A DNA stretch of 64,000 nt from an uncultured Eudoraea sp. Its GTDB lineage: Bacteria > Bacteroidota > Bacteroidia > Flavobacteriales > Flavobacteriaceae. Below the pieces are notes generated by a model that saw only the letters and a list, made by a program, of their open reading frames with translations, had not been told where the DNA came from and did not search any database. Of this stretch, positions 17,115-24,370 are shown one piece after another (the first letter of the stretch is position 1; every line of letters begins with the position of its first letter). The position numbers and the translations under genes are program-made. The stretch is taken from positions 62,001 through 126,000 of the forward strand of contig NZ_CANLGX010000001.1 of NCBI RefSeq assembly GCF_947490415.1, read 5' to 3'.

Positions 17115-17176
17115 GTAATGTTTTGCTCAATTAATAATTGCAATTAAAAATCAATAGCTCCTAATCAGGAATAAGC

Positions 17177-17896
17177 ATGGCATCAAAGACAGTTGATCAG
17201 CATCCGTATGAAAAAGCAGGGACGCGTTTTTGGATAAGACTAATTCTTACGTATTTACTGATGCCATTGGTTCTTCTAACAATCGGATGGGACTTGGCTT
17301 GGTGGCAGGGATGGTTGTATTCAGTATTGTTTCTGGTAATAGGAATAGGGTCACGGGTTTTAGCCGAAAAAAGGCACCCGGGATTAATGGCAGAACGGAG
17401 CAAATTCGGAAAAGATCAAAACGTAAAGCCCTGGGATAAGGTACTTGCTCCCTTAATGGCATTTAGCTTATCCTTTCCATTATTTATTGTAGCCGGACTC
17501 GATCACCACTTTGGATGGTCGCCCGAATTTCCGATATGGCTCAACATACTTGGCTTCATACTGATCATACCCGGATATGCTTTTGCTTCATGGGCAATAA
17601 TAGAAAACCGCTTCTTTTCATCCGTGACGCGGATTCAGATGGATCGTGGGCATATAGTATGTGACAGCGGCCCGTACCGAATCGTAAGACATCCCGGTTA
17701 TGCCGGAAATATTCCGCCACTGGCGGGAATAGCTTTGGCCTTAGGATCTGTCTGGACCCTTATTCCAGCGATATTAGCATTGATCATTGCCGTTATAAGA
17801 ACCATTTTAGAGGACCAGACTTTACATCAAGAACTACCCGGATATCGCGAGTATGCAAACCGCGTACGTTATCGATTGATTCCAGGAATATTCTGA
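17177..17896 (+). CDS. Isoprenylcysteine carboxyl methyltransferase (ICMT)-like membrane protein
   Basis: Predicted 239-residue protein with about five membrane helices. The C-terminal half carries the ICMT/PEMT signature: GPYRIVRHPGYAGN, then a hydrophobic pair, then EDQTLHQELPGYREYANRVRYRLIPGIF (in part). The RHPGY histidine and the late E-L-x-G-Y-x-x-Y segment bind SAM. It probably methylates a lipidic or small acceptor. Its cassette runs 17109-18029; the start ATG is 68 bases in. Its sequence looks richer in G and C than its neighbours by eye, which could mean a different origin; this was not measured. Confidence 0.85.
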   Translation: MASKTVDQHPYEKAGTRFWIRLILTYLLMPLVLLTIGWDLAWWQGWLYSVLFLVIGIGSRVLAEKRHPGLMAERSKFGKDQNVKPWDKVLAPLMAFSLSFPLFIVAGLDHHFGWSPEFPIWLNILGFILIIPGYAFASWAIIENRFFSSVTRIQMDRGHIVCDSGPYRIVRHPGYAGNIPPLAGIALALGSVWTLIPAILALIIAVIRTILEDQTLHQELPGYREYANRVRYRLIPGIF

Positions 17897-17983
17897 GATG
17901 ATTTTTCTTTGATGTTGGTGTTGTTAATTTCAATTAATAGAAAAGGTAAAGACACATAAAAAAAAACAACTAAAATAACAAGC

Positions 17984-18035
17984 ACATAACACCGTATATA
18001 GGCCATAAAACGGCCCATATACAGTATCGTTGGCA
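17984..18035 (+). repeat. attC site 14 (short)
   Basis: R'' ACATAAC (17984-17990) and R' GTTGGCA (18029-18035) disagree beyond the core. CACATAA complements its cassette start at 17109 (TTATGTG). The inner arms GTATATAGGCC and GGCCCATATAC enclose a short loop. Confidence 0.88.
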
Positions 18036-18058
18036 GTCATTAACAGAAACAAGATAAT

Positions 18059-18694
18059 ATGAAAGAAGAGATTTTAATATTCGCAACAACTATTCTAATA
18101 TTTAGTCTAACTGTTTGCTCAAGCCAAACGATCCAATTCGAAAACGATAATATGGATGTGATAAATAGAGACATTGTGTCAGTTGAAAACTCCACAAACA
18201 CCTTGATTTTAAATAGAAAAAATGGAGATGGAATGGCAATAATCAATGACCTGGACTTTAATGAAGGGGTTATTGAATTAGAGCTAAAAGGCGAGAATAA
18301 CCCTGGAAAAAGCTTTGTTGGGATTGCATTTAATATTCAAAACGACTCTACGTACGAAGCCGTTTACTTTAGACCATTTAATTTTCAATCTGATGAAAAA
18401 ATAAGAAGAGAACATTCCGTTCAGTATATCTATCATCCTAAATATACTTGGCGATTTTTAAGAACCAACTATGAAGGGCAATTCGAATCAGAATTTCCAC
18501 GGCAACCAATACCAGATGAATGGTTTGGAGTACAAGTGAAAATTGATAATAAAAAAGTATACGTTTATGATCAAGAAACGAACACGGAATTACTCTCGAT
18601 TGAACGATTAACAAAACAAGTCTCTGATAGAATTGGACTGTGGACAGGATTTAACTCTAAAGGTGAATTTAGAAATCTGAAAATACAGAAATAG
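18059..18694 (+). CDS. Exported concanavalin A-like (DUF1080/LamG-type) domain protein
   Basis: Predicted 211-residue protein with an N-terminal signal (hydrophobic core then VCSSQ). The rest is a beta-sandwich pattern: FNEGVIELELKGENNPGKSFVGIAFNIQND, AVYFRPFNF, WFGVQVKIDNKKVYVYD and a final GEFRNLKIQK (in part), as in LamG / 3-keto-disaccharide hydrolase-like (DUF1080) domains that bind or cleave sugars. No catalytic motif is evident. It is the single gene of cassette 18030-18764 and starts 30 bases from the border. Confidence 0.72.
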   Translation: MKEEILIFATTILIFSLTVCSSQTIQFENDNMDVINRDIVSVENSTNTLILNRKNGDGMAIINDLDFNEGVIELELKGENNPGKSFVGIAFNIQNDSTYEAVYFRPFNFQSDEKIRREHSVQYIYHPKYTWRFLRTNYEGQFESEFPRQPIPDEWFGVQVKIDNKKVYVYDQETNTELLSIERLTKQVSDRIGLWTGFNSKGEFRNLKIQK

Positions 18695-18703
18695 ATAACG
18701 AAC

Positions 18704-18770
18704 TGCCAACAATGTGTATGAAATCATAGCTCCCATTGGGTCGCTACGCTTCCTATAGTAACCGTTGTGC
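18704..18770 (+). repeat. attC site 15
   Basis: R'' TGCCAAC (18704-18710) and R' GTTGTGC (18764-18770). ACTGCCAA exactly complements the cassette start at 18030 (TTGGCAGT). The inner arms are TATGAAATCATAG and CTTCCTATA around a GGGTCGCTACGC loop. Confidence 0.85.
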
Positions 18771-18849
18771 TTCATTTAAAACGAGAAATATAAAAAATTC
18801 ATTTTAAAATTGTATTATTTGTTCTTTTAATAATCGGCATAATTTTAGA

Positions 18850-19524
18850 ATGCAAAATAGAAACCTTATGTGCGAAAAAGACAAATCAAAAAAGTCCGAC
18901 TTACCACCTATGGGTGCCCAAGACTTCTCGGAGATAGAAGACTGGTCAGGATATTTCAATGCCGTTCTAGGAAAAGGAGCGAGAGACACCCTTATTGCAG
19001 CCCTTGATTCTTTTGAGCAGGAAGGCTTTTATAAAGGATTTGCAGTTGATTTAGCCGCTGGGGAAGGACGTGATTCACTGGAACTACTCCGTAGAAACTG
19101 GAGGGTATTAGCAACCGATAATCACCCAGAAGCATTCCCGCATTTATGGGCGAGGGTGCCAGAGATATTGAAACCCCAATTGACAACAATAGCGGTGAAC
19201 TTCTGCGATATGAAGTTTCCCGACTGTGACATGGTGAACGCTAGTTTTGCTTTGCCGTTTTGCGAACCACAACATTTTGAAGTTCTGTGGAATAAAATCG
19301 CAGCATCGATCCGCCCGGGAGGCAGGTTTGCAGGTCAGTTTTTTGGAAGTAGAGATACTTGGGCATCACTTCCGAATCGTTCTCACCACTCGCTTAAAGA
19401 AGTTTTAAAGTTGTTGGAAGGCTTTTCGATAGAGATGATGCGGGAAGAAGAACGAGACGATCCGCCAGAACTCAGGAAACCAAAACATTGGCAAATATTC
19501 CATATCGTGGCGCGGAAACATTAA
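18850..19524 (+). CDS. Class I SAM-dependent methyltransferase (TehB-like)
   Basis: Predicted 224-residue cytosolic enzyme. Motif I is AVDLAAGEGRDSLELL, then NWRVLATDNHPEA, then DMVNASFALPFCEPQHFEVLW and IRPGGRFAGQFFG, an order seen in TehB / thiopurine-like methyltransferases. The substrate is unknown. A second methionine six codons in (18868) is an alternative start. It is the gene of cassette 18765-19805; the 140 bases after the stop hold nothing visible before the attC site. Confidence 0.85.
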   Translation: MQNRNLMCEKDKSKKSDLPPMGAQDFSEIEDWSGYFNAVLGKGARDTLIAALDSFEQEGFYKGFAVDLAAGEGRDSLELLRRNWRVLATDNHPEAFPHLWARVPEILKPQLTTIAVNFCDMKFPDCDMVNASFALPFCEPQHFEVLWNKIAASIRPGGRFAGQFFGSRDTWASLPNRSHHSLKEVLKLLEGFSIEMMREEERDDPPELRKPKHWQIFHIVARKH

Positions 19525-19665
19525 GGATGGAATGAAGGTTAACCAACCTGCCCCTTAACGGAATAGTTTCCTGAAACAATTTAAATTTAAGAAGTGATTA
19601 AAGGAAAATCATACCTGAGAGAAAGTCGAAAATATGATTTTAAAACTAATTAAAAAACAACGAAA

Positions 19666-19811
19666 GCACAACACCGTATAAAATTAATTGCTAATGCAAG
19701 CTTACTTACGAAAATCCTCGCGTCCCGATAACTATCGGGATTCTATTCGGTTTGTATTTACTAAATTAGTTGCTGAGACACGCAACGAAATTATACATAA
19801 GACCGTTGCAG
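19666..19811 (+). repeat. attC site 16 (long loop with shared palindrome)
   Basis: R'' GCACAAC (19666-19672) and R' GTTGCAG (19805-19811) do not match beyond the core; AGCACAA complements its cassette start at 18765. The loop has the GCTTACTTACGAAAATCCTC block and TCCCGATAACTATCGGGA. Confidence 0.85.
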
Positions 19812-19822
19812 CTAATTAAAGA

Positions 19823-20755
19823 ATGAACGAGATGACAAAAAATATAAAAGTAGCTGCTGCACAACTTTCACCTGTTTTCTTAAACAAAGAAAAAACGGTT
19901 GAAAAGGCCCGTGAAGCGATTTTAGAGGCCGGTGAAAACGGCGCTAACTTAATCGTTTTCCCAGAGGCTTTTATTTCTGGTTATCCAGATTGGGTATGGC
20001 TTATTCCAAATAGTAAAGGAGCTGATTTAAATGAGCTTTACTTAAAACTTGTTGAAAATGCTGTTTCTGTACCCGATGATTCTACGAAAAAGCTTTGTGA
20101 AGCGGCTAAAACAGCTGGGATTAATGTTGTTATTGGTATGCATGAACGTAATACTGAAACCAGTAGTGGAAGTTTATTTAATAGCTTACTTTTTATAGAC
20201 GACAAAGGTTTAATTCTAGGTAAACATAGAAAGTTAATACCAACAGGCGGAGAACGTCTTATATGGTCGCAAGGAGATGGTAGCACTTTATGCTCTTATG
20301 ATACTTCATCTGGAAAAATAGCAGGATTGATATGTTGGGAAAATTTCATGCCTTTAGCAAGAAATGCTATCTACGAATTTGGAACTCAAATATTGGCATC
20401 TCCAACTTGGGATAAAAGTCCAAACTGGATTCAATCCATGCAGCATATTGCACGAGAAGGTGGTCTTTTTGTAATAAGTACATGCATGGCTTTAAAAATG
20501 GATGATATTCCTGATCAGTATGAGTTTAAAAAACTTTACCCTGAAGGAAGAGAATGGATTAATGTCGGCAATAGTTCTATAATTGCACCAAATGGTAAAG
20601 TCATCGCTGGACCACTAGAAGCGAAAGAAGGCATATTATATGCAGATATTAATCTTCAAGACATTATTAAAGCAAAACGAATGTTTGATGTCGTTGGTCA
20701 TTATTCAAGACCTGATGTTTTTAATTTCAAAGTAAATCAACTAAATGAAAACTAG
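19823..20755 (+). CDS. Nitrilase
   Basis: Predicted 310-residue cytosolic enzyme of the carbon-nitrogen hydrolase superfamily, nitrilase branch. The catalytic triad is visible: Glu48 in VFPEAFISGYPDW, Lys137 in KHRKLIP, and Cys171 in GLICWENFMPL. The WEN after the cysteine is typical of true nitrilases rather than amidases. It would convert a nitrile to a carboxylic acid and ammonia. The start is the ATG at 19823, 18 bases from the cassette border; an ATG four codons later is possible. It is the single gene of cassette 19806-20895. Confidence 0.92.
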   Translation: MNEMTKNIKVAAAQLSPVFLNKEKTVEKAREAILEAGENGANLIVFPEAFISGYPDWVWLIPNSKGADLNELYLKLVENAVSVPDDSTKKLCEAAKTAGINVVIGMHERNTETSSGSLFNSLLFIDDKGLILGKHRKLIPTGGERLIWSQGDGSTLCSYDTSSGKIAGLICWENFMPLARNAIYEFGTQILASPTWDKSPNWIQSMQHIAREGGLFVISTCMALKMDDIPDQYEFKKLYPEGREWINVGNSSIIAPNGKVIAGPLEAKEGILYADINLQDIIKAKRMFDVVGHYSRPDVFNFKVNQLNEN

Positions 20756-20901
20756 CTACAACATAGTATTTAATTAATTGCTGGTACCAGCCTACTTACG
20801 AAAATCCTCACGTCCCGATAGCTATCGGGATACCATTTCGGTTTTTATTTGCTAAATTTCGTGCTTAATCAAGCAACTACTCATAGCCGAGACCGTTGGG
20901 C
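20756..20901 (+). repeat. attC site 17 (long loop with shared palindrome)
   Basis: R'' CTACAAC (20756-20762) and R' GTTGGGC (20895-20901). TAGCTACAA matches its cassette start at 19806 with one change. The loop includes GCCTACTTACGAAAATCCTC and TCCCGATAGCTATCGGGA, as in site 16. Confidence 0.83.
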
Positions 20902-20954
20902 TTAAGTATGACCAGCCCAAAACAATTAGAAAAATTAACCATAAATATTCTTTG

Positions 20955-22628
20955 ATGAGAAAAATATTACTTTTTATTTTATTCCAGGCAGTTCTACTAC
21001 CAACCATTGCACAACATAATCATAGTGACCATTCTAAAGAAATAAATCATGTTATGGCATGTAGAAGTGGCGTAAATTATATTGAAAACCTTCCTGCACC
21101 AGAACTCATGATTGGTGTTGGATCTTCAACATTAAAAATAAAAACTTCGTCAGAACTTGCGCAAAAGTATTTTAGCCAAGGAGTTAGTCAATTACATTGT
21201 TTCTGGGACTTTGAGGCCTATAGATCATTTAAGGAGGCTATAAAGATTGATTCTACCGCAGTTATGCCATATTGGGGCATTCTTCACACAATTTTATTTA
21301 TTGATAATGAAGAGTTTGATGAAGAGAAAAAAATAGCCGTAGAAAAACTTAAAGTATTAAGTAAAACCGCAGAAGAATATGAAGCCCTTTATAGCAAAGG
21401 AATTCTCGATTTTGTTGAAACTAAAAACCCAGAAGGTTATTTGAAACAGTTAGAAAATATCGTTCATCAATACCCACAAGATGTTGATGCAAAACTTTTT
21501 TTGGCCCTATTTAACATGTCTGGATATGATGAAAATATGGACCCCCGAAAAGGGACCATCTATAGTGAATATTTGTTACGAGACCTTCTTATTTCAAATC
21601 CAGAAAATCATGGTGTTCATCATTATTGGATCCATCAAATGGAAAACTGCTGTCCTGAGGAGGCTTTAGGAAGCGCAGATAAACTGGCAGATTTAGCTCC
21701 AGAATCAGGACACATTGTCCATATGCCGGGACACGTCTATTATAAATTAGGTGATTACAAAAAGGCACATGATCAATTCATTAAAGCTATGCAAGTAGAC
21801 TCAACATATATGGCCAATCAAAATATTAAGGAGATTGATAACTGGAATTATATACACAATCTTAATTATTTGTTAGCCAATTGTGCTCAAGATGGGCGTT
21901 ATAAAGAAGGTCTGCATTACGCAGAAAGGCTTGAAAAAATGGTCGCTGTTGCAGACAGAGTTGATATGCATCGAGGCGCCTACTTTTATCAAGGAATAAT
22001 TACCCCCGCAATTATGGAAATGCGCTTTGGATTTTGGGATAAAGCTGTTGAAAAATTTGATAAAATAGTGGATTTAGATTCAATGTATGGAAGGCAAGCC
22101 ATGGATTACAAAGCTGCGTTTTCTACTTTTTCTTCAGGAATGTCTGCTTTAAAAACCAATGACATTTCTAAGGCCAAATCAAAATTAGATCAACTGGATG
22201 CTTTGTTTTGGCGAAATTCACAACTAGAAAATGAAAAGGATAAAATCAATCAATTCCGATTGAAAACACTACTCGTTACTTCCATAGAACTAAAAGGAAA
22301 TATTTTAATTGCCGAGAAAAAATATGATAAAGGAATAGAAGTCCTGAAAAAAGCTGTTAAAATGGAAAAAGATTTAGGTTATTCAGAACCTCCATATTAC
22401 CCAAGACCGACCTTGTTAAGTTTAGCAGATGCATACGCTAAAAAAGGTGAGTATGAAAAAGCTGAATCTTGTTACGAAAAAATACTTGACAAACATCCAA
22501 ATAGTTCTATAGCATATTGGGGACTAATGAAGATTTACAAAAAGATGAAAAAACCAGACAAATATGAAGGGATTAAATCAAAATTTGATCATATAACTCA
22601 ATATGGTGATAAAGATATTTTTAAATAG
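20955..22628 (+). CDS. Exported tetratricopeptide repeat protein
   Basis: Predicted 557-residue protein from ATG 20955 (the in-frame TTG just before it adds one residue). The signal peptide ends near TIAQ and a His-rich stretch (HNHSDHSK) follows. TPR-like helical pairs run through most of the protein, for example YFSQGVSQLHCFWDFEAYRSFKEA near the start and GEYEKAESCYEKILDKHPNS near the end (in part). It is probably a periplasmic scaffold; the HWIHQMEN and HMPGHVYYKLGDY segments recall TPR proteins encoded near copper or metal functions, which stays a guess. It is the single gene of the cassette from 20896. Confidence 0.78.
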   Translation: MRKILLFILFQAVLLPTIAQHNHSDHSKEINHVMACRSGVNYIENLPAPELMIGVGSSTLKIKTSSELAQKYFSQGVSQLHCFWDFEAYRSFKEAIKIDSTAVMPYWGILHTILFIDNEEFDEEKKIAVEKLKVLSKTAEEYEALYSKGILDFVETKNPEGYLKQLENIVHQYPQDVDAKLFLALFNMSGYDENMDPRKGTIYSEYLLRDLLISNPENHGVHHYWIHQMENCCPEEALGSADKLADLAPESGHIVHMPGHVYYKLGDYKKAHDQFIKAMQVDSTYMANQNIKEIDNWNYIHNLNYLLANCAQDGRYKEGLHYAERLEKMVAVADRVDMHRGAYFYQGIITPAIMEMRFGFWDKAVEKFDKIVDLDSMYGRQAMDYKAAFSTFSSGMSALKTNDISKAKSKLDQLDALFWRNSQLENEKDKINQFRLKTLLVTSIELKGNILIAEKKYDKGIEVLKKAVKMEKDLGYSEPPYYPRPTLLSLADAYAKKGEYEKAESCYEKILDKHPNSSIAYWGLMKIYKKMKKPDKYEGIKSKFDHITQYGDKDIFK

Positions 22629-22668
22629 GATTAACGAAGTCATATTTAAATCGAATATTAACAAATTA

Positions 22669-22814
22669 GACGAACACCGTCTATAATTTATTGCTAGCTC
22701 TAGCCTACTTACGAAAATCCTCGCGTCCCTATAGCTATCGGGATTCTATTCGGTTTGTATTTGTTAAATTAGGTGCTTAAAACACGCAACAAACCATATA
22801 CAAACACGGTAAAA
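22669..22814 (+). repeat. attC site 18, degraded
   Basis: The long-loop type is clear (GCCTACTTACGAAAATCCTC block, imperfect CTATAGCTATCGGGA, CACGCAAC arm). However, R'' is GACGAAC (22669-22675) and the R' position reads GGTAAAA instead of GTT. The core TT is lost, so the site is likely dead. Confidence 0.65.
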
Positions 22815-22833
22815 CCAATTAAGCTAAATTTTT

Positions 22834-23937
22834 ATGAATGAAAACTTAGTCAAACCAAATCGGATACTTTCAATTGATGTATTGAGAGGTTTTGATATGC
22901 TATTAATAATTTTTGCAGATCGATTTTTTATTAACCTAAATGAGGGTGCAGGGACTTCTTTTACTGAATCTTTAGCGAAACAATTTGATCATCCTGAATG
23001 GTTTGGTTCTACTTTCTATGATATTATAATGCCCTTATTCCTATTCGTTGTCGGTGCAGTAATTCCATTTTCTTTATCCAAAAGGATGCAAGAAAACACA
23101 TCCATGACCTCTATTTATGGGAAGCTTATCAAGCGTTTTATCATACTTTTTATTCTTGGCTGGATTGTTCAGGGTAATTTATTGGCTCTTGATTCTGCAC
23201 AGTTTCACATTTTCAGTAACACATTACAGGCCATAGCCGTTGGATACTTTTTTTCATGTATTGCGTATATCCACCTCAAAAGAAAATGGCTCTATTTTAC
23301 TTTTGCCTCTTGCCTTATTATATATGCATTGATTCTAACAATTCCCTATGTTCCGGGTGTTGGAAAGAGTGTATTGCTGCCAGATCGTAATTTTGCTTTG
23401 TACTTTGATCATTTGGTTTTTGGAAAATTTGACGACGGCCTTCAGTATACCTGGCTACTTACCGGATTTGGATTTACAGCCACAACCTTGTCGGGAATCT
23501 TTGCAGGTGAATTAATTAAATCAAAACTCCCGCGAAAAAAAGTTGTGCTGTATTTATTTATTTCTGGCATAGTTGGATTGGTATTAGGATTGATCTGGGG
23601 AATATGGCATCCTATTGTAAAAAAATTATGGACAAGCTCATTTGTGCTGGCATCATCAGGAGTTTGTTATATTTTACTGGCTTTATTCTACTGGATTATT
23701 GATGTAAAAGGAAAAATTAAATGGTCATTTCCTTTAAAAGTAATTGGCATGAATGCTATCACAGCCTATGTACTTTCTCATGTTATTTATTTTCCTAAGA
23801 TCGCAGACTTCTTATTATTTGGATTAGAGCAATATACAGGAGCGTATTATGGAATGATAATTACAACCGGAGGTTTTGGCCTTCTCTATTTGTTGTTATG
23901 GTATATGTATAAAAATAAAACTTTTATTAAAGTATAA
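22834..23937 (+). CDS. DUF5009 / NagX-like multipass acyltransferase family protein
   Basis: Predicted 367-residue inner-membrane protein with ten or so helices. It opens with RILSIDVLRGFDMLLIIFADRF (in part), the hallmark of the DUF5009 / heparan-alpha-glucosaminide N-acetyltransferase-like family, and later has YDIIMPLFLFVVGAVIPFS and MNAITAYVLSHVIYF. Relatives move acetyl groups across the membrane onto amino sugars; the acceptor here is unknown. It follows degraded attC site 18. Its stop is in frame with a truncated VOC reading frame directly downstream. Confidence 0.85.
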   Translation: MNENLVKPNRILSIDVLRGFDMLLIIFADRFFINLNEGAGTSFTESLAKQFDHPEWFGSTFYDIIMPLFLFVVGAVIPFSLSKRMQENTSMTSIYGKLIKRFIILFILGWIVQGNLLALDSAQFHIFSNTLQAIAVGYFFSCIAYIHLKRKWLYFTFASCLIIYALILTIPYVPGVGKSVLLPDRNFALYFDHLVFGKFDDGLQYTWLLTGFGFTATTLSGIFAGELIKSKLPRKKVVLYLFISGIVGLVLGLIWGIWHPIVKKLWTSSFVLASSGVCYILLALFYWIIDVKGKIKWSFPLKVIGMNAITAYVLSHVIYFPKIADFLLFGLEQYTGAYYGMIITTGGFGLLYLLLWYMYKNKTFIKV

Positions 23938-24228
23938 AAACAAAAGGAATTTTATACGGCCTCTTTTGATTGGACTTTTACTGATTATGGACCAACATAT
24001 GCCGCTTTTTCGAACAGTGGACTTGAAGGAGGATTTGAAAAAACGGAAAATGAAATTATAAATGGTGCATTAATTGTTTTATATCATAAAAATCTTGATT
24101 TGATAAAAAATAAAATTCTCGAGCTTGGTGGTAAAACCACAAAAAATATTTTTTCTTTTCCGGGTGGTCGCAGATTTCACTTTGTTGACCCCTCTGAAAA
24201 TGAACTAGCAGTTTGGTCGGACAAATAA
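23938..24228 (+). pseudogene. N-terminally truncated VOC (glyoxalase/bleomycin resistance) family remnant
   Basis: Directly after the TAA of the DUF5009 gene and in the same frame, 96 sense codons read FYTASFDWTFTDYGPTYAAF and then LEGGFEK, LELGGKTTKNIFSFPGGRRF and FVDPSENELAVWSDK before TAA (in part). This matches the C-terminal three quarters of small VOC proteins. There is no start codon and the first strand is missing. It is a decayed gene, perhaps truncated when the upstream gene was inserted. With the terminator below it fills the 434-base gap before the next gene. Confidence 0.8.
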
Positions 24229-24256
24229 TAGCATCAAATAATAGCCAGTTTACTCC

Positions 24257-24285
24257 GCACAAGTATTTCAAACTTGCGCTTTTTT
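24257..24285 (+). terminator. Rho-independent terminator
   Basis: GCACAAGT (24257-24264) pairs with ACTTGCGC (24272-24279), one mismatch, 7-base loop, followed by six T. It would end transcription of the VOC remnant's original gene. Confidence 0.65.
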
Positions 24286-24317
24286 CATACATTTATTCCA
24301 GCTCAAAAGTATCGATT

Positions 24318-24356
24318 TGTAAAACGCTATTTTTAACACACAAAACCATTAGCTAT
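24318..24356 (+). repeat. Possible attC remnant at the array's right end
   Basis: ACACACAAAACC then ATTAGCTAT resembles the 3' arm and R' box of other sites, with the core G changed to A as in site 9. No 5' half is recognisable. Confidence 0.3.
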
Positions 24357-24370
24357 AAACAAAAAAGAAT

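Larger units (their letters stand above)
1..24356 (+). mobile_element. Integron-type gene cassette array (no integrase in window)
   Basis: Eighteen recombination sites with attC architecture, plus weaker remnants, divide this stretch into about twenty units. Each unit carries one to three genes, and only two genes lie on the minus strand. Every good site has an outer AAC ... GTT pair, a short bulge, an inner stem such as GTATA.../...TATAC, and a loop of about 10 to 140 bases. The outer bases of one site often do not pair with each other but do pair with the other end of the same cassette, as expected when cassettes recombine at G^TT. No tyrosine recombinase is encoded here. Because cassette genes point away from intI, the integrase should lie left of the window, or the array lacks one (CALIN type). 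The right limit is uncertain: the last convincing site is near 20.9 kb and degraded ones reach 24.36 kb. Confidence 0.85.

Noticed and set aside
24016-24292. Small reading frames on both strands across the VOC remnant
   Set aside because: They lack any family match, whereas the frame following the acyltransferase stop gives a clear VOC sequence.
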